64,000 bases of DNA, from positions 1 through 64,000 of the forward strand of contig NZ_PPQH01000001.1 in NCBI RefSeq assembly GCF_002902385.1, written 5' to 3'. The DNA comes from Staphylococcus intermedius NCTC 11048 (GTDB taxonomy: Bacteria > Bacillota > Bacilli > Staphylococcales > Staphylococcaceae). The notes beneath the pieces are model-generated. The model saw only the letters and a program-made list of their open reading frames with translations. It made no database searches and was not told where the DNA came from. Made by a program: the position numbers and the translations under genes. Shown here one piece after another: positions 9,057 to 19,146 of the stretch. Every line of letters starts with the position of its first letter. The first letter of the stretch is position 1.

Positions 9057-9836
9057 TTACTTCTTGTAAAATTCTTTTCGAATAGCATCTTTTTTAATGC
9101 CATATTTTTGATAATACGCTTCCATACGTTCAGCAATTTTAGCTGGCCAATCGATGTCACTCGCATATTGATTCGTCGCTGGATTTTGTGGATTCCATCG
9201 CATTTGATATAAATTGAGCTGGCCATTTTCAAAATATTGATTTCTTACAAACGCTGCGCCACCTTTAATCGCTTTATCTGGTGAAGTCCATCCCGCTTTT
9301 TGAGCATAACTTGCCCCTGTTTTAACAGCTTCACGGTCAAACGCACCGATGCCAAAAAAATTGTAGTAACGATGATCGCCTTTACGTAAACCTTTCGCCA
9401 AAGCAGAACGCCCTTCTCCTGTTTCTAACTGTGCATGACTTACTAAATAAATGACGTTCACATCATTTTCTTTTTGTGCTTCTAAAAATGCTTTCCCATG
9501 TCCTTCTAAAATACCTTTGCCTTTCAGCATTTCATTCACTTCATCTTCGGACATTTCAACCGGTTCAGATAAATCCATATACATGAACTCTGAATCTTTA
9601 CGGTCCACTGTCATTGCAGCTTTGACATCTTGTTGAGAAGCATTGACGAACTGGTTACCTTCAGATTTTGTATGTAACGTATCCCCCTGTATTTGTTTGG
9701 CAAAAGCCTCATCAAATGTATGTGTTTTATCATTTTTGAAAAGCGCTGTTTCATTCATTAAAAATAAAATCACAAATAACGCGAATAAAAAAACAATAAT
9801 GACTTTCAAAGGTTTGACTTTACGCGATCGTTTCAT
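9057..9836 (-). CDS. sagA: Membrane-anchored glucosaminidase, SagA-like
   Basis: This peptidoglycan N-acetylglucosaminidase (259 aa) is attached by one N-terminal membrane helix (about residues 11-27) preceded by a basic cytoplasmic tail. The catalytic GH73-type domain covers about residues 110-250. Glu138 in SHAQLETGEGRS is the expected acid, and YYNFFGIGAFD is the usual second block. S. aureus SagA, one of three short membrane or secreted glucosaminidases, sits in the matching position next to the formate dehydrogenase gene, which supports the name. Here it is followed by the FAD monooxygenase and preceded by a small membrane protein gene. Confidence 0.75.
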   Translation of the reverse strand: MKRSRKVKPLKVIIVFLFALFVILFLMNETALFKNDKTHTFDEAFAKQIQGDTLHTKSEGNQFVNASQQDVKAAMTVDRKDSEFMYMDLSEPVEMSEDEVNEMLKGKGILEGHGKAFLEAQKENDVNVIYLVSHAQLETGEGRSALAKGLRKGDHRYYNFFGIGAFDREAVKTGASYAQKAGWTSPDKAIKGGAAFVRNQYFENGQLNLYQMRWNPQNPATNQYASDIDWPAKIAERMEAYYQKYGIKKDAIRKEFYKK

Positions 9837-9863
9837 CTCATAAACTCCTTTACGTTATTGACG

Positions 9864-10106
9864 TTACCTCGACATAAAAATCATCACACACACAGCACAT
9901 AACACGACAAAGTATGCAAGATTCACCAATATCTTCACCCATCGTTTACCGTGATAAAGCATATTGAACAACACGAGACTTAAACCTAACGATATTAAAA
10001 AACATACAAGTGCAATCCATGCACTCACAAAAACAAGCAAGATTAATCCTAAAACTAAAAAGACGTTGGAAATTATTCCTAATATTTTAATCTTTTTTGT
10101 ATCCAT
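9864..10106 (-). CDS. Small hypothetical membrane protein
   Basis: This 80-aa protein begins with a basic stretch (MDTKKIK) and has three hydrophobic segments, so it is an integral membrane protein. I do not recognise the family. A ribosome binding site GAGGTGGG precedes the ATG by about 6 bp. It is 27 bp upstream of sagA on the same strand and probably co-transcribed, so a role at the envelope is possible but unproven. Confidence 0.65.
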   Translation of the reverse strand: MDTKKIKILGIISNVFLVLGLILLVFVSAWIALVCFLISLGLSLVLFNMLYHGKRWVKILVNLAYFVVLCAVCVMIFMSR

Positions 10107-10338
10107 TTTCCCACCTCTTTCATACCTGTATTATTTTATCATGAAACGCACATCATCGCGACACAGCACTTATTCTTTAAGTCATGAAGTATCTGCTTTG
10201 ATAGATGTACCAATACGCTTCTATATTCAAAAACGATAGCCACAAATCAAACGTAACTTCCATTCAAACGGATGCTTCCGATTCATTTCGGGTGATTGCA
10301 CCTTTCTAAGTGATGTTTTCAAACACGATGTCACCTTC

Positions 10339-10392
10339 ATCAAGCCAAATTGAGTTGAGACAAGTCCCCTAGGAACGCGAGCCTATAGCGTG
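10339..10392 (+). repeat. Half-copy of the structured intergenic repeat
   Basis: ATCAAGCCAAATTGAGTTGA and then CCCCTAGGAACGCGAGCC match the second half of the full copies at 10741-10892, 62984-63126 and 63449-63555. No matching first half is visible upstream, so this looks like a decayed or partial element. Confidence 0.75.
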
Positions 10393-10560
10393 AAATCAAT
10401 CAGAAAATATTCATCTTACACATCAGCACACTTACTTTTTAAACGGGTGTCTCAGATTATTTTTTAGGGGAACACAAACTTCGGAGTGTACCTGCAAACT
10501 TGATACACTTCCACTTTTTTGTGATGGATGTCACACTTTTACAACACTGTTCACTTTCTA

Positions 10561-10942
10561 AGATTGCATGAACGATTCTGCATACCCAATATAAAAAGAC
10601 AGGTTGGTTTGTCACTCTAGACGAGACTCCTGAGGGGCATATTTAAAGGTTTAAATATGATTTCTGAAGCTTAACAGTGGCTAATGTTTAACGCAGTAGC
10701 TGTCTGACTTCTCAATGCGCATGCTTTTGAGAAGTTTAGTCAGCCTTGCGGGGGCAGTACGACGAAATCTTTGTTGCACATGAGATTTCTGTACTGCTCC
10801 CGAAAATCCAATTCGGCCTCCTTCAAATGTACACTTCAATCAAGCCGAATTTAGTTGAGGCAAGGCCCCTAAGAACGCGAGCCCATAGCGTCCATTCAAT
10901 CAGTCCAATGCCTTAATGACACAGAATCGTTCACAGCAATCT
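10561..10942 (+). repeat. Composite structured repeat element, 382 nt
   Basis: The outer arms AGATTGC-AT-GAACGATTCTG (10561-10580) and CAGAATCGTTC-ACA-GCAATCT (10922-10942) are complementary over 17 positions, 340 bp apart. Inside are the left box GAGACTCCTGAGGG (10624), a perfect 10-bp hairpin CATATTTAAA/TTTAAATATG (10638-10659), and a near-perfect CTGACTTCTCAA hairpin (10703-10743). A nested stem GGGGGCAGTAC / GTACTGCTCCC follows (10751-10801), then the core stem AATTCGGC/GCCGAATT and the right box CCCCTAAGAACGCGAG. The element is non-coding; its function is unknown. Confidence 0.8.
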
Positions 10943-10989
10943 GAAAGATGCGTACTTATCCAGTGTTTTTGAAGTGGATTTAAAAACCG

Positions 10990-11026
10990 CAAAAAAAGTG
11001 GAATGACATCAACTGCCACTCCACTC
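10990..11026 (-). terminator. Terminator of the formate dehydrogenase operon
   Basis: In minus orientation the stem AGTGGA...TCCACT is followed by seven T residues, about 20 bp after the DUF1641 stop. Confidence 0.65.
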
Positions 11027-11042
11027 CGAAATGTTCCAAAAA

Positions 11043-11510
11043 TTAATCGCGAGACATCCCTTTCAACAAATTCAAAAAGTAAGTCAAGCTTTGATTCATC
11101 TCATCATCTTTCAATACACGCATTAATCCCGTCATAGACGTCCGCGCATGAGGACTTGCCTGATTCGCCACACGTAAACCACGATTCACTTTATTCAATA
11201 ATACGCGCAGTTCATCAGTCTGCAAATCACCCAGTAAAAACAACATCTGTCCCATATTATGAATGACACCTGCATACTGATCTTTATTCAGTTCAGAAGT
11301 GATTTTTTCAGTAATGACACCACGTTGTTTCACTGCACCAGTCAATGCGTCTAAAATTTTAGCATCATCTAAAGTACGAATCAGGTCAATCGCCTTTAAT
11401 ATACTGTCTTTATTTTCGGCAATCGCATCCGTCACTTGCGTTAAGCTTTCTGCTTTGATTTCTGCTTCACTTTTTTCAAGACGTTTAATTTTTCTAATAC
11501 GTTCAGCCAT
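11043..11510 (-). CDS. DUF1641 protein, formate dehydrogenase partner
   Basis: This 155-aa, largely helical soluble protein belongs to DUF1641, as does B. subtilis YjgD, which is encoded next to the YjgC formate dehydrogenase. The start ATG overlaps the stop of the upstream dehydrogenase by one base (TAATG), so translation is coupled. Its C-terminal part (KVNRGLRVANQASPHARTSMTGLMRVLKDDE) carries the conserved DUF1641 block. It probably forms part of the dehydrogenase complex or helps its assembly; no catalytic motif is visible. Confidence 0.85.
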   Translation of the reverse strand: MAERIRKIKRLEKSEAEIKAESLTQVTDAIAENKDSILKAIDLIRTLDDAKILDALTGAVKQRGVITEKITSELNKDQYAGVIHNMGQMLFLLGDLQTDELRVLLNKVNRGLRVANQASPHARTSMTGLMRVLKDDEMNQSLTYFLNLLKGMSRD

Positions 11511-14446
11511 TATTTCATCACCTGATTCCCTGGGAAGACGTAATCAGGTCTTGCCCATTTTTTATCAACACGCACACTGTATTGTGGATTTCTCGTTTGA
11601 TTGCGGAAGTTAGTTGGATTCAGCGGTGATTTTCCGCGTTTACTCAAGATTTCCATACGACAACTTGTAGATTTATAAGCAGGTGTATGTGTTGCTGGGT
11701 CTGTCACGCTGCTTGTTAAATAGTTAATCGCTGCTGCACTGTTATCGTTCAATGGTAAATAAATTTGTTTGCCAGATACACGCTCTGTAATATGCACATG
11801 CATCGTTGCTTCACCATATTCAGAAATCAATTTCACTGCTGCCCCTTCATGAATACCGCGTTCCTTGGCTAGTTCCGGCGATACTTCTACAAACGCAGTC
11901 GGCATTTTGTATTTTAAACCTGGTACTTTATACGTCATGTTACCTTCATGGAAATGTTCCAATACACGTCCATTGTTAACATGTAAGTCATACGTTTCAT
12001 TCGTTTTATAGAAGTTATTGAAATCCAATGCAAAGAATTTCGCTTTACCATTCTCAAAGTTAAAACGTTCTGTAAACAATAATGGTGAATCTGTACCGTC
12101 TGCAGCTACTGGCCATTGTAAGCTGTTATAGCCTTCTAAACGATGGTATTTCACACCTGCAAACATTGGCGTTAAGTCTGATGCTTCATCCATAATTTCA
12201 GCTGGATGTTTGTAACCCCAATCAAAGCCAAGTTCTTTCGCAATCATTTGTGTAATTTGCCAGTCTGGTTTTGAATCACCCAGCGGCTCTAACACTTGAT
12301 ATAAACGTTGGAATCGACGCTCAGTGTTGGTGAATGTGCCATCTTTTTCTAATGATGGGCTTGCTGGTAAAATGACATCTGCATATTCAGCAGTAAATGT
12401 TAAAAATTCATCTTGAACGACAAGGAAGTCTACTTTTTCAAGTGCGGCTTGGACATAGTTAATGTTTGAGTCCACAATCCCTGTGTCTTCACCTAAAATG
12501 AATAGACTGTGTACGTCACCGGCATGAATATGATCCATCATTTGGTGGTTGTCGTAACCCGGATGACTTGGTAATTTCACACCCCAATTCGCTTCATAGC
12601 GACCACGTGCTTCATCATCTTCAACACCTTGATAACCCGGTAATTTATCTGGCATACTACCAAAGTCAGAACAGCCTTGAACATTATTATGACCACGTAA
12701 TGGATAAGAACCTGCACCTGGTTTCATGTAGTTACCAGTTGCTAATAACAAGTTAGAAATCGCTGTACTTGTATCTGAACCTGTCTCTTGTTGCGTCACA
12801 CCCATTGCCCAACAAATTGAAACTGAGTTGACACTTACAATTTCTTTAGCTAAATGAATGAGACGTTCTTTTGAAATTCCTGTATGTTCTTCAGCAAACT
12901 CCATAGTATATGGCTCAAGTGATTGATAATATTCATCAAAATGGTCAACCCACTCATCGATAAAGGATTGTGCATGCCATCCTTGGTCAATGATGTATTT
13001 TGTCACAGCAGATAACCATACTAAATCTGTACCTGGATAAGGTTGGTAAAATTCATCTGCGCGCTGTGCCATTTCATGTTTACGAATATCGAATACATGC
13101 AGTTTTGTGCCGAACAATTTGTGAGAACGTTTAATACGAGATGCGATAACAGGATGTGCTTCAGCTGTATTCGTACCAATCGTAATCACCATTTCTGCTT
13201 TGCCGATATCATCAATTGAACCGGAGTCTCCACCATGCCCCACCGTACGGAATAAGCCTTTTGTCGCTGGTGCTTGACAATACCTTGAACGGTTATCGAT
13301 ATTGTTCGTACCGATGACTTGACGTGCGAGCTTTTGCATTAAGTAAGATTCTTCGTTGGTTGCTTTTGAAGATGAAATAAATGACAATGCATCTGGGCCG
13401 TATTGGTTTTTGATTTCTTGCATACGTGTCGCCACATGTTTGATTGCTTCATCCCATTCCACTTCTTCAAATTGATCACCACGGCGAATGAGTGGCTTCG
13501 TTAAGCGTTCTTCTGAATTAACATAATCCCAACCGAATTTACCTTTCACACAAGAAGAAATTTTGTTTGCTGGTGAATCGTGAGAAGGTTGTACTTTTAA
13601 GATTTCACGGTCTTTCGTCCAAACTTCGAAACTACAACCGACACCACAATATGTACAAACGGTTTTCGTCTTTTTAATACGTTCTTCACGCATTGCCGCT
13701 TCTGAATCAGACACCGCAAATAATGGACCATAGCCTGTTTCTGCTTTCTTCGTCAAATCAATCATCGACGCAAGTGAACCTGGCTCGATATCCGTCATAT
13801 AGCCTGCATTACCGACCATATTGTTCTCCATCATCGCGTTACATGGGCAAACTGTCGCACATTGACCACAGCCTACACATGATGAGTCATTAATTGAAAC
13901 GTCATTATCCCAAATGACACGTGGATGTTCACGGTCCCAGTCAATAGACAATGTTTCATTCACTTGAACGTCTTGGCACACTTCGACACAACGTCCACAT
14001 AAAATACATTGATTCGGGTCATAACGATAAAATGGACCAAAATCCACTTCATACGGCTTCGGTTTGTATTCATACGTTTGATGTTCCAATCCCCATTGGT
14101 CCATCGTATTGTGAATTTCACAGTTACCGTTGTTATAATCACACACTGTACAATACAGTTGGTGTTTTTCTAATATGCGATCTAGCGCTTCTTTTTGACT
14201 GTCTTGTACCGGCTGCGTAGTCGTATTAACAACCATTGAGCGCTCTACTGTCGTTCCACATGCACGTTCGATTTTGCCATCAATTTCAACCGCACACGTA
14301 TCACATGTTTGGATTGGCCCTAATGATTCGTTATAACAAATGGAAGGTACAAACGTTTGTTGCTCTTTAATGAATTCAAGCAGATTTTTGCCTGGTTCCA
14401 CAAGATAATCTTTACCATCTAAAGTTACGATAAGATGTTCTTGCAT
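11510..14446 (-). CDS. fdhA: Formate dehydrogenase, molybdopterin alpha subunit
   Basis: This is a large multidomain molybdoenzyme (978 aa), of the YjgC/YrhE type. In order it has an N-terminal 2Fe-2S ferredoxin domain ([15 protein letters not shown], about residues 37-51) and an NuoG-like His-Cys cluster segment ([18 protein letters not shown], about 95-112). Two 4Fe-4S clusters follow ([11 protein letters not shown] and [11 protein letters not shown], about 147-200). The Mo-bisMGD catalytic domain starts with a CTYCGVGC cluster near 263. The active-site ligand is Cys ([13 protein letters not shown]), not selenocysteine. AGGGGGGAT precedes the ATG. A formate/nitrite-type channel gene lies 9 kb away. 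It should oxidise formate to CO2, passing electrons to NAD or another carrier. Confidence 0.92.
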   Translation of the reverse strand: MQEHLIVTLDGKDYLVEPGKNLLEFIKEQQTFVPSICYNESLGPIQTCDTCAVEIDGKIERACGTTVERSMVVNTTTQPVQDSQKEALDRILEKHQLYCTVCDYNNGNCEIHNTMDQWGLEHQTYEYKPKPYEVDFGPFYRYDPNQCILCGRCVEVCQDVQVNETLSIDWDREHPRVIWDNDVSINDSSCVGCGQCATVCPCNAMMENNMVGNAGYMTDIEPGSLASMIDLTKKAETGYGPLFAVSDSEAAMREERIKKTKTVCTYCGVGCSFEVWTKDREILKVQPSHDSPANKISSCVKGKFGWDYVNSEERLTKPLIRRGDQFEEVEWDEAIKHVATRMQEIKNQYGPDALSFISSSKATNEESYLMQKLARQVIGTNNIDNRSRYCQAPATKGLFRTVGHGGDSGSIDDIGKAEMVITIGTNTAEAHPVIASRIKRSHKLFGTKLHVFDIRKHEMAQRADEFYQPYPGTDLVWLSAVTKYIIDQGWHAQSFIDEWVDHFDEYYQSLEPYTMEFAEEHTGISKERLIHLAKEIVSVNSVSICWAMGVTQQETGSDTSTAISNLLLATGNYMKPGAGSYPLRGHNNVQGCSDFGSMPDKLPGYQGVEDDEARGRYEANWGVKLPSHPGYDNHQMMDHIHAGDVHSLFILGEDTGIVDSNINYVQAALEKVDFLVVQDEFLTFTAEYADVILPASPSLEKDGTFTNTERRFQRLYQVLEPLGDSKPDWQITQMIAKELGFDWGYKHPAEIMDEASDLTPMFAGVKYHRLEGYNSLQWPVAADGTDSPLLFTERFNFENGKAKFFALDFNNFYKTNETYDLHVNNGRVLEHFHEGNMTYKVPGLKYKMPTAFVEVSPELAKERGIHEGAAVKLISEYGEATMHVHITERVSGKQIYLPLNDNSAAAINYLTSSVTDPATHTPAYKSTSCRMEILSKRGKSPLNPTNFRNQTRNPQYSVRVDKKWARPDYVFPGNQVMK

Positions 14447-14640
14447 AAATATCCCCCCTATAAATTGCTTATTATTTTATATGCCTAAGATGCCCCCACA
14501 TACTTAGTTATTTCCATTTTATACCTTTAGTAACCAAAAGTTAACACATTTTCAATTTTATATATCTTAAATGAATTAAAAAATGGTTCAAACACGCTCC
14601 ATATTATTTTGAATCACAGAAACGTTTCATATTGACAACT

Positions 14641-15282
14641 TTAATGTGTCGCACCATGAACGGTCGCAACATCTGTATCATAGGTGAGACAGACGCGAAT
14701 GGCAGCCGTTAATCCTTTCACCATCATTTCAATGGACATTGAGGGTTTCCCCGGTTTATCTATTACTTGTGAAGGTGCAAATGGAACGTGGATAAAGCCT
14801 GTTTTCATCTTTGGATAATGACGTTCCGCTTCATAAGCGAGTTGGTACATGATGTGATTACATACAAATGTTCCAGCAGTATTAGACAGACTTGCAGGCA
14901 CACCTTCAGCTTGCATTGCTTCTACCATACGTTTGACAGGTAATTGCGTGAAATATGCAGGTGGTCCATCTTGTTGAATATACTGATCGATTGGTTGTTG
15001 TCCTTCATTATCAGGGATACGCGCATCATCTACGTTAATCGCCACGCGTTCTGGTGTAATTTCAAATCGTCCCCCTGCTTGTCCTATAGCAAGTACGATA
15101 TCGTAATCAGTTTGCACAAGTTTTTCTCGAACGACTTCAATACTTTGATTAAACACTGTCGGAATCTCTAACTTATCAATGACATGTCCGTCAATGGTGT
15201 CAGGGAGTTGTTGTACAGCTTGCAATGCTGGATTCACCTTTTCTCCACCGAATGGATCAAATGCAGTCACTAAAACTTTCAT
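14641..15282 (-). CDS. pcp: Pyrrolidone-carboxylate peptidase
   Basis: This cytosolic cysteine peptidase (213 aa) removes N-terminal pyroglutamate. The full catalytic triad of family C15 is present: Glu78 (GRFEITPERVAIN), Cys141 (SNTAGTFVCNHIMY) and His165 (FIHVPFAPSQ). The length matches the family (about 212-215). AGGAGG precedes the ATG. It is the last gene of a minus-strand unit with DUF979 and DUF969 membrane genes, a common arrangement in Gram-positive bacteria that suggests the two membrane proteins form an uptake system for its substrates or products. Confidence 0.92.
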   Translation of the reverse strand: MKVLVTAFDPFGGEKVNPALQAVQQLPDTIDGHVIDKLEIPTVFNQSIEVVREKLVQTDYDIVLAIGQAGGRFEITPERVAINVDDARIPDNEGQQPIDQYIQQDGPPAYFTQLPVKRMVEAMQAEGVPASLSNTAGTFVCNHIMYQLAYEAERHYPKMKTGFIHVPFAPSQVIDKPGKPSMSIEMMVKGLTAAIRVCLTYDTDVATVHGATH

Positions 15283-15306
15283 TGCTTTAAAACCTCCTTA
15301 ATTCAT

Positions 15307-16233
15307 TTAAAAAGCGAGTACGTACATTAAAATAATATGCACGCCGATGAGTATGATGGCCATCGGAGCTTGTGCTTTAATGACAGCCAGTTCGTCTTTC
15401 ATTTCTAACAAGGCAACAGGTAAGGTGTTAAAGTTTGCAGCCATAGGTGTCAACAATGTACCACAAAAGCCGCCTGTCATCGCCAATGCACCGACAATCG
15501 TTGGGTCACCCCCATTTTGAATCACAAAAGGTAAACCAATACTTGCGGTAATGACTGTAAACGCTGCAAATGCATTCCCCATTAGCATTGTAAAGAGGAC
15601 CATGCCTAAAATGTATGCAATAACACCGAGTAACGCGTTATCTTGAGGTAAGAAACTCGAAATTCCTTTTGAAATGGTTGTACCTACTCCACTCACTGTA
15701 AACAAAATACCAAGTGCAGCGAGGAATTGTGGCAAGATACCGACTGTGCCAATTTGTTGGACTAAACGATCACTATCGTACAAACCGACTTTTGCTTTCG
15801 GGCGAATAATGAGATACGCAACGATAAGTCCAACAACAGAAGAAATACCAATCCCTATTGCGCCACCTAATGATGTCCAAGTTGAGACAATGACAGCAAC
15901 AATCGCTAACACAACAGCTGGGATAAATAACAAATTGCCAAAGCGTGTCGCCCCCATTTCTTCTTCTTGATGTTCAACGTCAACCACTTTTCCAATTTTT
16001 ACATTTTTGGTTATCGTCAAAAAGCCCATCAACAATACGAGGAGACCATTCATCCAATCCGGAATATAAGGCCCAACAATAAACAATAAGCCTAAGACAC
16101 ACCAAAACAGTGCTGTTCCTATTCTTTTCATATTGCTCGGCTCACGATATACACGAAAAGCAGTATAAATAAACTGTAAACCGATAAGCACATAAAAAAT
16201 TTCTAAAATATGACTAATCGTTTGAGGACTCAT
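15307..16233 (-). CDS. DUF979 family membrane protein
   Basis: This polytopic membrane protein (308 aa, about 9-10 helices) belongs to DUF979. A cytoplasmic loop with MKRIGTALFW and a Gly-rich region (GGFCGTLLTPMAANFNTLP) near the C-terminus are visible. I start it at the ATG at 16233, behind GGGGGA; a frame extending to 16254 lacks a site. It overlaps the DUF969 gene by 20 bp and precedes pcp by 25 bp. DUF969 and DUF979 proteins always travel as a pair and are thought to act as a two-component permease. Its partner here carries a nonsense codon. Confidence 0.8.
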   Translation of the reverse strand: MSPQTISHILEIFYVLIGLQFIYTAFRVYREPSNMKRIGTALFWCVLGLLFIVGPYIPDWMNGLLVLLMGFLTITKNVKIGKVVDVEHQEEEMGATRFGNLLFIPAVVLAIVAVIVSTWTSLGGAIGIGISSVVGLIVAYLIIRPKAKVGLYDSDRLVQQIGTVGILPQFLAALGILFTVSGVGTTISKGISSFLPQDNALLGVIAYILGMVLFTMLMGNAFAAFTVITASIGLPFVIQNGGDPTIVGALAMTGGFCGTLLTPMAANFNTLPVALLEMKDELAVIKAQAPMAIILIGVHIILMYVLAF

Positions 16234-16921
16234 CTTGTTTTCCCCCTTTTTCACCGTACTTACGATTCATTTTTCGATCAAATAAAATATTTTGAATGAC
16301 ACCTATAATCAGGACAACAATTGCAATTGGTGCAGAATATAATGCGATTTCAACTGCTTTGACTTCCATATGTAATGATTGAAATGTTGCAACGATTAAC
16401 AGGACACCTGATGCGCCGACAAATAAATTTTGTCCGAAAAAGTTACCATAATTTTCCATTGCAGCAATATGTGCTTTCAATTTTTCCTCGTCTGTCGTCT
16501 CTAATTTTTGTTGATATTTCGCTTTAGCCGCTGCTTGGACCATTGGATTCATGAGTGGACGAACAAATTGTGGGTGTCCGCCAATTCGAATTGAAGCAAG
16601 ACCGGCCACTTCGCGAATCAATAAATAGACAGACATAATACGTCCAGAAGTAATGCCTTGAATACGATTGATTAAACGTGTCGATTGTGTTTTCAGACCA
16701 TAGCGTTCAATCAATCCCACCATAGGCAATGTTAAAATAAATAATGACACCATGCGATTATCGACAAATGCTTTACCGAGTGTTTCTAGTATCGTCATCA
16801 CATCCATATGGGAAACGAGACCCGTTACAATTGCCGCAATAAGCACAGTTCCAATCGTATCTCATTTGAAGTAAAAACCTAAAACAATGATGAGGATGCC
16901 TATAAGTTTAAGCCATTCCAT
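16214..16921 (-). pseudogene. DUF969 membrane protein gene with in-frame TGA at codon 20
   Basis: The expected start, ATG at 16921, has an excellent GGGAGGG site and encodes MEWLKLIGILIIVLGFYFK, the usual DUF969 first helix. The next codon, at 16862-16864, is TGA. After it the same frame continues without interruption (DTIGTV and on) for 215 codons to 16214. Internal re-initiation at the GTG at 16846 would give about 210 aa missing the first helix but has no ribosome binding site. A single substitution (for example TTA or AGA to TGA) explains it. It could be a real nonsense mutation, a sequencing error or, less likely, readthrough. Confidence 0.85.
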
Positions 16922-17014
16922 CAAATCCCTCCCTTATGTAGATCGTCACTTCATTTTATCGTTATCTGAATATTGTTTCAAATAAGCATGAGAAAGCGAT
17001 TTAGTTAGAGAATC

Positions 17015-17067
17015 AAAAAAATGCCCTGCAATGCGAACGCGGTTGACGTTATACATTGCAAGGCATA
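17015..17067 (-). terminator. Terminator of lcpC
   Basis: In minus orientation ATGCCtTGCAATG pairs with CATTGCAgGGCAT and is followed by a seven-T run. It stands between the lcpC stop and the DUF969 start. Confidence 0.85.
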
Positions 17068-17152
17068 TTAAACTATGGGTCTATTGCACTAAGACAGACA
17101 ATTTCGTTGATTTGTCATGGTTGATATACTTGTCTCATGACTAGGCGTGCAG

Positions 17153-18115
17153 TTATAAGTTTAAGTTCTGCTTATATTGTTGTACTAATGATTGTTTTTG
17201 CGATTCGTCTGGAATGAAGTAGTAAATACCATCACTTTGTATACCACCCGAACCGTCTAATTGATGGCGTTGAACATGATCATTAGCATCACTATAGTTG
17301 CTACGAATTTGATTCATTTCACCAATGGTTAAGTCTGTTTTCACATTATCACTCAATTGATTCATTAAGGCGTTAAAGTTCGTGATCGATGAAATGCCTG
17401 TTAACTTGTCAGCTAAACCTTGCAGTACAAGTTGTTGTCTTTCTTGTCTACCGAAGTCTCCACCTGCGCCTTCTTCTTTACGGCTACGAATGAATGCCAT
17501 CGCTGTGTCACCATCAAGATGTGTCTTTTGACCTTGTGTGAACTGATGACCACCAGCATTAAACGTCGCATTACTTGTCACGTCTATGCCACCAACTGTA
17601 TCAATCGTATCTTTCAAGCCATCCATATTGACTGTGGCGTAATGATCGATAGGCACACCCATTAATTTTTCAATAGATTTTACCGCCATATCTGGACCAC
17701 CATAGGCATAGGCATGATTGATTTTTTCTGTCGTATCACGTCCAACGATTTCTGCTTGTGTATCACGAGGAATACTGATCATTTCTGTCGTTTTCTTTTC
17801 TGGATTTACTGACAAAATCATGATGGTATCGCTTCGTTCACCACCACCAGCACTTTCACGTTGTGCATCTGAATCTATACCAAATAATGCAATAGAGAAA
17901 GGTTCACCCTTGCTCAAATCTACCTTACCTGATCTTAATTCCGAATGATTTCTATCTAAAGGATTATGAATAGCGCCTCCTACTGCAAAAATTTTAAATG
18001 CGAGATAGGCCACTGCGATGAGCGCTAAAATAAATAATATACCTATGAACCATAATAAAAATCTTAGAATTGGGTTTTTACGTTTTTGCGTTCTTTTATA
18101 CTCCAACAAAGTCAC
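17153..18115 (-). CDS. lcpC: LCP-family wall teichoic acid/polymer ligase, LcpC-like
   Basis: This LytR-CpsA-Psr protein (320 aa) attaches anionic polymers such as wall teichoic acid to peptidoglycan outside the membrane. It has a basic N-terminal tail, one membrane helix (about residues 17-37) and the extracytoplasmic LCP domain. Hallmarks are ALFGIDSDAQRE, GERSDTIMILSVNPEK and the polyprenyl-phosphate-binding Arg block SIPRDTQAEI, then AYGGPDMAVKSIEKLMGVPIDHY. The gene position between the formate dehydrogenase and the inositol-phosphatase-like gene matches that of LcpC in S. aureus as I recall it. The start is a GTG with a site only 2 bp away; a TTG nine bases on is an alternative. Confidence 0.82.
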   Translation of the reverse strand: MTLLEYKRTQKRKNPILRFLLWFIGILFILALIAVAYLAFKIFAVGGAIHNPLDRNHSELRSGKVDLSKGEPFSIALFGIDSDAQRESAGGGERSDTIMILSVNPEKKTTEMISIPRDTQAEIVGRDTTEKINHAYAYGGPDMAVKSIEKLMGVPIDHYATVNMDGLKDTIDTVGGIDVTSNATFNAGGHQFTQGQKTHLDGDTAMAFIRSRKEEGAGGDFGRQERQQLVLQGLADKLTGISSITNFNALMNQLSDNVKTDLTIGEMNQIRSNYSDANDHVQRHQLDGSGGIQSDGIYYFIPDESQKQSLVQQYKQNLNL

Positions 18116-18233
18116 TTCTTTCCGAATGTATTGGTCTAGCTTTATGGAGATACATGAAAATATGATCCCGTCACATATTAAGTGTTATTTTACAGAAAAG
18201 TTCACCTATTGAAATCGGTCTTTAGACGCAACA

Positions 18234-19028
18234 CTACTTTTGATAACCACCATTGGATAATAATATGTCTAAGATCGTTTCATAGCAACCTGGATTACTG
18301 ATAATAAACGGACCACCATGAACAAAATCAATCGGCTGTTGTTCGAAATCCGTCATCTTCAAACCAAGTTCTTGCGCAAATAAAAATTGAGCCGCAATAT
18401 CCCAAGGTTTTGCATTCGTATGAATATGCGCCCCGAACTGTCCTGTCATGACACGCGCTGAATCAAGCCCACACGCACCGATGAGACGATAACCAAATGA
18501 AGCATCTAATAGTGCATGCATTGTCTCATCATTCAGTACACGATTATTAAATGAAATAATTTTGTCTTTCAGTGACTGCGGTGTTACAGGTTGCATCCGG
18601 ATGTCATTTAAAAATGCCCCGCTCCCTTTTACAGCACGATACAATTTTTGTCTTGGATAATCATAAATATACGAAAGTTGTGGCTCCCCATCGAAAAAAT
18701 AGCCAATGATCATGCAAAAATCATCTTGCTGTTTAACTAGATTTGCTGTCCCATCAATAGGATCAATCAACCACGTATGGCCCTCTCTTAAATGATGCGT
18801 TTCATGATGTGCTTCTTCTCCATATAAGTGGTGATCTGGATAATGCGTTTTTAAAAATTGTTCAAATCTCGATTCAATCGTTCGATCAACATTCGTCACA
18901 AGATCAAAACGACTTGACTTCGTATCGGTTTGAATTTGTTGAATCAGTTCAGGTATTTCTTGAGACATTTGATGAATCCATTGTTGAACATGTTGATCTA
19001 TCGTATGACGTTGTGATTCAGATAACAT
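18234..19028 (-). CDS. Inositol monophosphatase family protein
   Basis: This Mg2+-dependent phosphatase (264 aa) has every IMPase motif: GEEAHH near 72, WLIDPIDGTANL near 87-98 with the metal-binding Asp residues, and AKPWDIAAQFLFAQELG near 208. Family members hydrolyse inositol phosphates, 3'-phosphoadenosine phosphate or sugar phosphates. I start at the ATG at 19028, behind AGAGGTGAT, rather than at 19094, which adds a hydrophobic, unsupported stretch. It is separate from lcpC by 118 bp. Confidence 0.85.
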   Translation of the reverse strand: MLSESQRHTIDQHVQQWIHQMSQEIPELIQQIQTDTKSSRFDLVTNVDRTIESRFEQFLKTHYPDHHLYGEEAHHETHHLREGHTWLIDPIDGTANLVKQQDDFCMIIGYFFDGEPQLSYIYDYPRQKLYRAVKGSGAFLNDIRMQPVTPQSLKDKIISFNNRVLNDETMHALLDASFGYRLIGACGLDSARVMTGQFGAHIHTNAKPWDIAAQFLFAQELGLKMTDFEQQPIDFVHGGPFIISNPGCYETILDILLSNGGYQK

Positions 19029-19146
19029 ATGTATCACCTCTTTATCTATATTAGTTCTATTATACAGAAGAAAGATTGCTTTTTGGGAAAACATACGAAG
19101 TTAAAAATTAAAATGATGATTGAAGACAACATCTATCATGTGAATG

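Larger units (their letters stand above)
10107..11042. other. Long gene-free region with structured repeats
   Basis: These 936 bp contain no credible coding frame. They hold a half-copy (10339-10392) and a composite full copy (10561-10942) of the intergenic inverted-repeat family, and the DUF1641 terminator near 10990-11026. Remaining parts show no recognisable feature. Confidence 0.7.

Noticed and set aside
10107-11042. Insertion sequence or phage remnant in the first gene-free region
   Set aside because: No transposase or integrase fragment in any frame; the inverted repeats belong to the structured repeat family.
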